From NCBI GenBank assembly GCA_947259605.1, contig CAMYMX010000052.1:1-12143 (forward strand): a stretch of 12,143 nt of DNA. The letters are read 5' to 3'. Positions 8,146-12,143 of this stretch are shown here, piece by piece. The DNA is from an uncultured Polyangiaceae bacterium. GTDB taxonomy: Bacteria > Myxococcota_A > Polyangia > Polyangiales > Houyiibacteriaceae. Position 1 is the first letter of the stretch; each line of letters opens with the position of its first letter. Made by a program: the position numbers and the translations under genes. Below the pieces are notes generated by a model that saw only the letters and a program-made list of their open reading frames with translations, was not told the DNA's origin and made no database searches.

Positions 8146-8175
8146 CTCGGTCGGATCTCTGGGTTGGATCTCTGT
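8146..8175. repeat. Tandem TYGGATCTCTG repeat, third site of the GTCGGATCTC family
   Basis: CCTCGGTCGGATCTCT begins at 8146 and is followed at a 13-base period by TTGGATCTCTG (8164-8174). The core CGGTCGGATCTC is the same as in the repeat pair at 4100-4155. It lies in the 51-base gap between the ALDH remnant's first codon and the DksA-like stop, which is also where the ALDH frame begins. Confidence 0.45.
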
Positions 8176-8195
8176 GTCTGCTGCCGGGCCGGCCC

Positions 8196-8591
8196 TCAGC
8201 CACCCGCCCCCCGCTGACACTCCACGCAAAACGGCGCCTCGGGCTTCGCGGACAAGCGCGGATACCCAATCGGCTCTTCGCACTTCCGACAAAGCCCATA
8301 CTCGCCCCGCTCAAACGCAGACAAGGCCACCTTGCACTGCCCAAGCCGAAGACGAGCCTTCTCCCGCGTCGCCTTCGCCATCGCCTGCTGCTGCATCGCA
8401 TCCATCCGCGACAAGCGCCCCACCGAGCTCTGGTCGAGCACCACCGGCGCCGCCGCCCCCGCACTGTCGTGGATCCCACGCTCGAGCTCCGCAACCAACT
8501 CGCCAAGCCGACCGCGCAACTCTTCCTCCTGCTCCTCCGAAAGCTCTTCCATCTTCGCCGTGGCTGACTTCGTATCATCCAATCGCGCCAT
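8196..8591 (-). CDS. DksA/TraR-family C4 zinc-finger protein
   Basis: The protein has 131 residues from ATG 8591. A longer form from GTG 8618 is possible, but its start lies in repeat copy 2 and lacks a ribosome binding site. The N-terminal two thirds is a charged helical hairpin (EELSEEQEEELRGRLGELV, then SRMDAMQQQAMAKATREKA), as in the coiled coil that DksA-type proteins insert into the RNA polymerase secondary channel. The C-terminal zinc finger has all four cysteines, at 101, 104, 122 and 125 (CRKCEEPIG and FCVEC). ALSAFERGEYGLCRKCEEPI is the standard family pattern. The likely role is direct modulation of RNA polymerase at selected promoters, possibly with ppGpp. Whether the acidic loop-tip residues are functional cannot be judged here. 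It is flanked by two gene remnants but itself looks intact. Confidence 0.88.
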   Translation of the reverse strand: MARLDDTKSATAKMEELSEEQEEELRGRLGELVAELERGIHDSAGAAAPVVLDQSSVGRLSRMDAMQQQAMAKATREKARLRLGQCKVALSAFERGEYGLCRKCEEPIGYPRLSAKPEAPFCVECQRGAGG

Positions 8592-8934
8592 CACCTTCAA
8601 ATACCCCTTCGTCTTCACACCCGCACAAGACTAGTTCCGTTGGCACGGCGACGCCCGCGCAATTCGGACTCCCGAATGGGCCCACCGAGCCTTCCAGCGC
8701 CTCTTTGACGTTGACGAGCGCCAACTCGAACTCCCGTGCGCTCCGCCTCACAGAGATGTGCTCCGCCAGCTTGCCGAGTACGGGAATCGGGACGCTGTGC
8801 TCAACCTCGAGGGTCAACATCGTCCCTTCTTCGTGGGGTTCGACCCCATATGCAAACGTGCTGTGAATCATGCCGATGGTCTGATGCACCGCGTTTCGGC
8901 GCACGCGTCGCGCAAAGACACGCGTGTGAAGCAC
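8575..8934 (-). pseudogene. SRPBCC (START-like/polyketide cyclase) remnant, N-terminus missing
   Basis: From about 8889 down to 8689 the frame reads VHQTIGMIHSTFAYGVEPHE, followed by a GTMLTLEVEHSVPIPVLGK stretch and then ELALVNVKEALEG. This is the last third to half of an SRPBCC domain: the final beta strands (GTxLTLEVE) and the C-terminal helix. A normal member has about 140-150 residues; the first 60-80 are absent, and the upstream DNA belongs to the STAS-like gene, whose stop is at 8951. After the natural domain end the frame runs through repeat copy 2 (read as VGPFGSPNCA) and stops at 8575, inside the start of the DksA-like gene. No ribosome binding site is evident, and the GTG at 8934 is only the first in-frame candidate. 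It is most likely a fossil rather than an expressed protein. Confidence 0.65.
8615..8684 (+). repeat. Dispersed hairpin repeat, copy 2
   Basis: The copy shows TCACACCCGCACAAG, ACTAGTTCCG, an extra ~16 bases, then a 30-base block (8655-8684) identical to 11302-11331 of copy 3. Within that block ATTCGG (8662-8667) and CCGAAT (8672-8677) form a perfect 6-bp stem with an ACTC loop, followed by GGGCCCA. Read on the minus strand it encodes the tail fused to the SRPBCC remnant. Its left end overlaps the region just upstream of the DksA-like start, but it points away from that gene. Confidence 0.7.
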
Positions 8935-8950
8935 CGAGAGGTTCGCTCGA

Positions 8951-9397
8951 TCAGTCCAGTTCGGCAACCTTTGCGGCGAGCTGCTTCTTTGCCCAACGTT
9001 CGGCCTCGATAGGCTCGGAGAAAAGCCGGTAGGGAAACTTCGGAGGCGAGAGCCAAGTCACGGCGGTCACGAGCCCGCGCAGCCATCGATTCGGTACGAT
9101 CAATGCAGAGCCCGCATTCCAACGCACACCGAATTCGTGGAAACGTTTGAGGTGCTCGGCCAACGCCTTGCGCTGGGTGGCAGGCGCCTCGGTGATGCTG
9201 GACATATCAATGACCCAGGCCGTGTAGTAGCGCGCGCGAATCCCCAAATCTTCGCGTGCCCGAAGAGATGCAGTGAGCTCCTCGTCGGTGGCTTCCGAAG
9301 GAAAGGTCCATCGGTAGATCGGCATGAGGTCATTCGAGAACCACGGATGGTCAATCTCGATGTACTCCGTAGTAGGCAGGCCCATCCCTCGGTGCAT
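8951..9397 (-). CDS. Small conserved STAS-like/hypothetical protein
   Basis: The protein has 148 residues from ATG 9397. Alternatives are ATG 9385, whose GAGGG abuts it directly, and TTG 9433; none has an ideal ribosome binding site. There is no signal peptide or strong membrane segment, although LRGLVTAVTWLSPPKFPYRLF is moderately hydrophobic. The order of strand PIYRWTFP, helix DEELTASLRAREDL, strand YYTAWVIDMSSI, helix PATQRKALAEHLKRF, strand NAGSALIVPN and a last helix EAERWAKKQL is reminiscent of SpoIIAA/STAS-fold proteins. I recall comparable myxobacterial hypothetical proteins, but the fold assignment is inference and no partner is visible. Repeat copy 4 lies upstream in the same orientation. 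The divergent neighbour is the GT-C glycosyltransferase. The stop abuts the SRPBCC remnant. Confidence 0.72.
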   Translation of the reverse strand: MHRGMGLPTTEYIEIDHPWFSNDLMPIYRWTFPSEATDEELTASLRAREDLGIRARYYTAWVIDMSSITEAPATQRKALAEHLKRFHEFGVRWNAGSALIVPNRWLRGLVTAVTWLSPPKFPYRLFSEPIEAERWAKKQLAAKVAELD

Positions 9398-9448
9398 GCC
9401 TAAACCATACCGCCCGGAGCCCAACTGTCCCAAACACGGTGAAGGTCG

Positions 9449-9514
9449 CTTGGCCCATCGGGCTCATGCTGAGGGCCCAATTGCGCGGTACTAGCTTGTT
9501 ATGTCGCGTGGCTC
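9449..9514 (-). repeat. Dispersed hairpin repeat, copy 4 (upstream of the STAS-like gene)
   Basis: Read on the minus strand: GAGCCACGCGACATAA, CAAGCTAGTACCG, CGCAATT, a hairpin, ATGGGCCAAG. The upstream half matches copy 1 almost base for base with one single-base indel. The hairpin differs in sequence from copies 2 and 3. On the plus strand ATCGGG (9457-9462) pairs with CCCAAT (9476-9481), with one G-T wobble when read as minus-strand RNA, and CTCA (9463-9466) pairs with TGAG (9470-9473) around a TGC loop. It ends about 50 bases before the STAS-like start, in the same relative orientation as copy 1 to the SDR gene. Confidence 0.65.
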
Positions 9515-9558
9515 GTGGCGCAGAGAGGGCGTTTGTTCTTCCTACGCTCGGGACAATG

Positions 9559-9574
9559 TTTTTCCCCCGAAAAA
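9559..9574. promoter_or_regulatory. TTTTTC-CCCC-GAAAAA palindrome upstream of the glycosyltransferase
   Basis: TTTTTC (9559-9564) and GAAAAA (9569-9574) are perfect inverted halves around CCCC, about 105 bases before the GTG start. It stands out as the only A/T tract in this GC-rich divergent intergenic region. It could be an operator or a weak bidirectional terminator; no promoter hexamers are convincing nearby. Confidence 0.25.
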
Positions 9575-9680
9575 GTCGGCGAGTCGATTGCACGGTTTGA
9601 GCCGCTGTCTGCTTTGCTACCCGCTGCATCGATAACGCTGAGCAAGGTCGGTTGCCTGGCTTTGCGATGCGGAGATCTGC

Positions 9681-11273
9681 GTGCCAGTTTCGTCGTCCAT
9701 GTCTCACGTTCGCTCTATGCCGTGGCTCGGTTACTTGTTTGCCGCGGCCGCTGCCACATTGGCCGTATGGCGATGGAGTCAACGAGTCATCGCCTATGAC
9801 GACGCGTACATCTCGTTTCGCTATGCGAAGAATCTCACCGAAGGTGTTGGCTTGGTCTTCAACGAAGGAGTGAGAGTCGAGGGATACACGAATTTCGCGT
9901 GGACCCTGCTATCCGCCGCTGCGATTGCACTAGGCATCGACCCGCTCCTGGCGACACGTATGGTGGGCGTGTTCTGCTATGCGGCAGTCGCTGCGACACT
10001 GACCTTCTTCTGGTTTCGCTGGACGAAGGACGGAATCTTTCGTTGGCTCGGGCTGCCCGTGTTGTGGCTGGTGTTCGCTCGCACGGGCTTCTCCGCCCAT
10101 GCGGGAACGGGGCTAGAGACGATGGCCGTCGCGTTGATGATCATGATGGTGGGCGTCCTAGCGTTCGCCCTCGAAGCCCGCTGGTGGGTCTCGGCCCTTC
10201 TTGCCGGATTGCTCTGCATCATGCGAACCGATGGCGGCCTCGTGGTGCCAGCCGTCACGTTGCTGTTGCTCCTGCAAGGAGGGTTGGGCAACACCGGCTG
10301 GACGGCAGGCTTCAGGGCAGCCGTGCGGTGGGCGTCGATTCCGTGCGCCATCGTCACGGCGCACATCGTCTTTCGACTCGCGTACTACGGACAAGTGGTA
10401 CCCAACACGTACTATGCGAAGGCGGGAGACTTGTTTGCGTGGATCAAGGGTGGTTCGTACCTCGGCACAGTAGTCTTTGCAGTCCCAGAAACGGGTGCGT
10501 TGTTGTTGACGGCATTGGTCGGCTTGGCGCTATCCAAGGGCCGTGCGCGTGCGCTCATCGGATACGGTGTGCTCTACGTCACGCTCTACGCGCTCTACCT
10601 TCTGAAGGTCGGTGGCGATTTCATGGAGTATCGCTTCATGTGGACGATCTACCCGGTGCTCATGTTGGCCGGGTTTCGCGCGCTTGTCGTGATTGCGGAT
10701 CGCCGGCGCGTGGCCGGGGCTGTTGGTGCTGCCCTGCTGGTGGGACTCACATTCACGCAGCGACCAACTGGCACCGACGGCTTTGGTTTTCCAAACATCA
10801 TCCGCGACCGGCATGTGATTCTCGGCCACGAGGTAATCAATCTCATGGTCGAAGAAGGCACCTTGGTGGGCAAGACACTGAAAGATGTCTTGCCCCCCGA
10901 TACGACCATCGCCACGACGTTGGCGGGCACCGTGCCCTATTTCTCCGAGCTTCGCAGCATCGACCAGTGGGGTTTGAACGAGCCTTACGTCCGACATCAG
11001 CCACCTCACCCCAATTACGCTCGGGGACACGTCAAACGCGCAACTGACGAATATCTCAGAGAAACTGGCGTCCAGCTCTACGTCGACCATCCACGCATCT
11101 GCTCATGTGCGCGCCCCTGTCGCGAAAGCAGACCGAACGTCTTCGTTCGGCTTGGCGACGACCAGTGTCTACGGACCTGGTACTTTCAGCAATCGCCAGA
11201 GCTAACCGCCCACTTCTGCAAGCATCCGGAGTGGTTCCTATTGAATCGGGTCCGCTGCGAGGCGCCCCGATAG
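9681..11273 (+). CDS. GT-C family membrane glycosyltransferase (AftB/mannosyltransferase-like)
   Basis: The protein has 530 residues and starts at GTG 9681, with GGAG six bases upstream; ATG 9699 is the next candidate. The first membrane segment (about residues 14-32) is followed by YDDAYISFRYAKNL with D40-D41. Then comes FNEGVRVEGYTNFAWTLL, the pattern of GT-C polyprenyl-phosphate-sugar transferases such as mycobacterial AftB and related enzymes. The Asp pair in the first extracytoplasmic loop is the expected catalytic/metal site. About nine to eleven hydrophobic segments run to residue ~355. The last ~170 residues form a periplasmic domain with a Cys cluster (CSCARPC and later Cys) that may form disulfides. 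It probably moves a sugar from a lipid-phosphate donor onto a cell-envelope glycan or protein; donor and acceptor are unknown. It is monocistronic here. Confidence 0.85.
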   Translation: MPVSSSMSHVRSMPWLGYLFAAAAATLAVWRWSQRVIAYDDAYISFRYAKNLTEGVGLVFNEGVRVEGYTNFAWTLLSAAAIALGIDPLLATRMVGVFCYAAVAATLTFFWFRWTKDGIFRWLGLPVLWLVFARTGFSAHAGTGLETMAVALMIMMVGVLAFALEARWWVSALLAGLLCIMRTDGGLVVPAVTLLLLLQGGLGNTGWTAGFRAAVRWASIPCAIVTAHIVFRLAYYGQVVPNTYYAKAGDLFAWIKGGSYLGTVVFAVPETGALLLTALVGLALSKGRARALIGYGVLYVTLYALYLLKVGGDFMEYRFMWTIYPVLMLAGFRALVVIADRRRVAGAVGAALLVGLTFTQRPTGTDGFGFPNIIRDRHVILGHEVINLMVEEGTLVGKTLKDVLPPDTTIATTLAGTVPYFSELRSIDQWGLNEPYVRHQPPHPNYARGHVKRATDEYLRETGVQLYVDHPRICSCARPCRESRPNVFVRLGDDQCLRTWYFQQSPELTAHFCKHPEWFLLNRVRCEAPR

Positions 11274-11620
11274 CTTCCTAAGTCACCCGAGAAGTTTGGT
11301 ACCGCGCAATTCGGACTCCCGAATGGGCCCAACGAACTAAGAGAGTTCTTGGGGACGATTTGCTCCAGCGTTGCCCCGTTGAGCGCTGTTCCGTCGGTGC
11401 GGAGGGTGAGCTTCCTCTGGCAGTGGATGCACTTGCCTTCGAGGACCTGCTCTCCGTCGAGATCCTTGGTCTCGAACGTCCGGTCGCCGCAACCCGCAAC
11501 CGCAACCTGACCGTGGTCGGCGTGCAGCACCGAACCGCCGGCGGACGTCACCTTGGAGATCACGAGGGAAACGGGTTGTGAACGCGGGGCGCCGCCAACC
11601 ACGGTCAGGTTGTCGCTCAC
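11186..11620 (-). pseudogene. Truncated HNH-nuclease-like frame ending in repeat copy 3
   Basis: The frame starts at GTG 11620, which overlaps the TGA of the histone-like gene by four bases (GTGA), so it was probably translationally coupled. Residues 64-67 give CIHC and residues 84-92 give TLEQIVPKN, the first half of a Cys-bearing HNH motif. The usual form is TLEHIVP, and here the His is Q87. The second half (the NxxNL-type helix, second CxxC and final H/N) is missing. From about residue 93 (nucleotide ~11345) the frame enters repeat copy 3 (read as LGPFGSPNCAV), then runs antisense into the end of the glycosyltransferase gene, stopping at 11186. Only ~92 residues look like inherited protein. 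With the catalytic His replaced and the C-terminus lost, it is very unlikely to cut DNA. Confidence 0.65.
11281..11348 (+). repeat. Dispersed hairpin repeat, copy 3 (between convergent genes)
   Basis: The copy shows AGTCACCCGAGAAG, TTTGGTACCG, CGCAATTCGG, ATGGGCCCA and CTAAGAGAGTTC. ATTCGG (11309-11314) and CCGAAT (11319-11324) form a perfect 6-bp stem with an ACTC loop. The 30 bases at 11302-11331 are identical to copy 2, and the tail CTAAGAGAGTT matches copy 1. It begins eight bases after the glycosyltransferase stop and ends where the HNH frame loses its family pattern, so it fills the gap between two converging genes. Confidence 0.7.
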
Positions 11621-12120
11621 TTCTTCTTCTTCGCCTTCCTCTTTCTGTTCTGCTTCTTCTTCTTGGCCGCGTGTCTCTTCCGTTCCGCCTTCAAGCGCTC
11701 TTTGGCCTCTGCCAGCTGACCATTGGGTTCCAACATTGGGAGCTTCGCCAAAGCCTCCATGTCCCGTTCGGCTTGTTGCGCGGCCTTGGTGATCTTCTTC
11801 TTGATGCGAGCGGTGGTCTTCTTGGCCCTCTTCTTCAGCGCAGCCTTCTTGCTGGTGCGCTTTTTCGCCACCTTCTTCACAGCCTTCTTGGTTGGGCGTT
11901 TCTTGGCAGCCTTCTTCGGCGGTGCCTTTTTGACCGTGCGTTTCTTGGCCGCTTTCTTCGGCGCCGCCCTTTTCGTCGTGCGCTTCTTCGCCGTTTTCTT
12001 CGGCGCCGCCTTTTTCGTCGTGCGCTTCTTCGGCGCCTTCTTCTTGGGCGGCGACTTCTTTGCCGTCCGCTTCTTCGCGGGGCTCTTTCTTGCGGTCTTC
12101 TTGGTAACTGCTTTGGCCAT
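11617..12120 (-). CDS. Histone H1-like lysine/alanine-rich DNA-binding protein
   Basis: The protein has 167 residues from ATG 12120, with GGAG six bases upstream. About half the residues are Lys or Arg. Residues ~10-105 consist of imperfect 14-15-residue units of the form KKRTxKKAAPKKxAKK, a typical H1 C-tail/HctB-like pattern that is expected to be disordered and to neutralise DNA charge. Residues ~108-145 (AQQAERDMEALAKLPM...LAEAKERL) are less basic and likely helical, followed by a final very basic tail KKKKQNRKRKAKKKK. The likely role is nucleoid compaction or modulation of DNA accessibility; such proteins are common in myxobacteria and chlamydiae. Its TGA overlaps the GTG of the truncated HNH frame. 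Pro and Ala between Lys pairs argue against a simple low-complexity artefact of another frame. Confidence 0.88.
   Translation of the reverse strand: MAKAVTKKTARKSPAKKRTAKKSPPKKKAPKKRTTKKAAPKKTAKKRTTKRAAPKKAAKKRTVKKAPPKKAAKKRPTKKAVKKVAKKRTSKKAALKKRAKKTTARIKKKITKAAQQAERDMEALAKLPMLEPNGQLAEAKERLKAERKRHAAKKKKQNRKRKAKKKK
11954..12032 (-). repeat. 42-bp tandem repeat inside the histone-like gene
   Basis: The 37 bases from 11954 to 11990 recur at 11996-12032 with one difference, a period of 42 bases or 14 codons (the KKRTTK[KR]AAPKK unit). The near-identity at the nucleotide level suggests recent duplication or slippage, so copy number probably varies between strains. Confidence 0.75.
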
Positions 12121-12143
12121 GACACGCTCCGGGGTGGGTGAGC

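Noticed and set aside
8186..8195. GGGCCGGCCC palindrome after the DksA-like stop as a terminator
   Set aside because: It is a 10-base palindrome with no loop and no T-run; such words are common in GC-rich DNA.
7641..8567. 308-codon plus-strand frame
   Set aside because: It runs antisense through the ALDH remnant and the DksA-like gene, both well supported on the other strand; composition (Arg/Pro/His-rich) is typical of a GC-rich shadow frame.
9899..11047. 382-codon plus-strand frame
   Set aside because: It is the shifted frame of the GT-C glycosyltransferase, rich in Arg/His/Cys and without membrane segments.
4329..11348. CRISPR array as an explanation for the repeated hairpin element
   Set aside because: The copies are kilobases apart, in both orientations, variable in the hairpin, and there are no regular spacers or cas genes.
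11578..12141. 187-codon plus-strand Leu/Arg-rich frame
   Set aside because: It is the complement of the Lys-rich codons of the histone-like gene; the minus strand has a good ribosome binding site and a coherent repeat structure.

Overview
The window is GC-rich chromosomal DNA that looks like a myxobacterium or a related Myxococcota/deltaproteobacterial lineage. This rests on gene content (a lysine-rich histone-H1-like protein, a 3-beta-HSD-type SDR, a DksA/TraR C4 zinc-finger protein, several large uncharacterised membrane proteins), GC-rich codon use and long spurious antisense frames. It is an inference, since no rRNA or tRNA is present. No phage, IS transposase, CRISPR array or RNA gene was recognised.

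Layout, left to right. (1) 2-4087 (+): most of a very large multi-domain membrane protein whose 5' end lies outside the window. (2) 4088-4412: an intergenic region with a post-stop hairpin, a short direct repeat, a small inverted repeat and copy 1 of a dispersed repeat. (3) 4413-5537 (+): an NAD(P)-dependent SDR of the 3-beta-HSD/epimerase type. It converges on a minus-strand pair: a beta-propeller-like protein (5566-6786), preceded by a stand-alone E2-type acyltransferase catalytic domain (6836-7648). (4) 7731-8934: a decayed stretch holding an aldehyde dehydrogenase remnant, an intact DksA/TraR-type gene and an N-terminally truncated SRPBCC remnant. (5) 8951-9397 (-): a small STAS-like conserved protein, divergent from a GT-C glycosyltransferase (9681-11273, +). 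(6) 11617-12120 (-): a histone-H1-like protein, translationally overlapped by a truncated HNH-nuclease-like frame (11620 downward).

The most unusual signal is a dispersed element of roughly 50-75 bp present four times: 4329-4400 (+), 8615-8684 (+), 9449-9514 (-) and 11281-11348 (+). Its conserved parts, in order, are a CACGCGACATAA-like box, CTAGTAYCG, CGCGCAATT, a small stem-loop of variable sequence, ATGGGCC, and in two or three copies an AAGAGAGTT-like tail. Two copies share 30 identical bases. Two others lie upstream of genes in the same orientation relative to the start. One sits exactly where the HNH reading frame loses its family resemblance. The element could be a small non-autonomous mobile or REP-like repeat, a recurrent promoter/leader module, or a mark of past rearrangements; the sequence alone does not decide. 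A second, shorter repeat (GGTCGGATCTC) recurs in two intergenic regions.

Functionally the genes do not form one obvious pathway. The likely transcription units are acyltransferase plus propeller (formerly perhaps headed by the aldehyde dehydrogenase) and histone-like plus HNH fragment.
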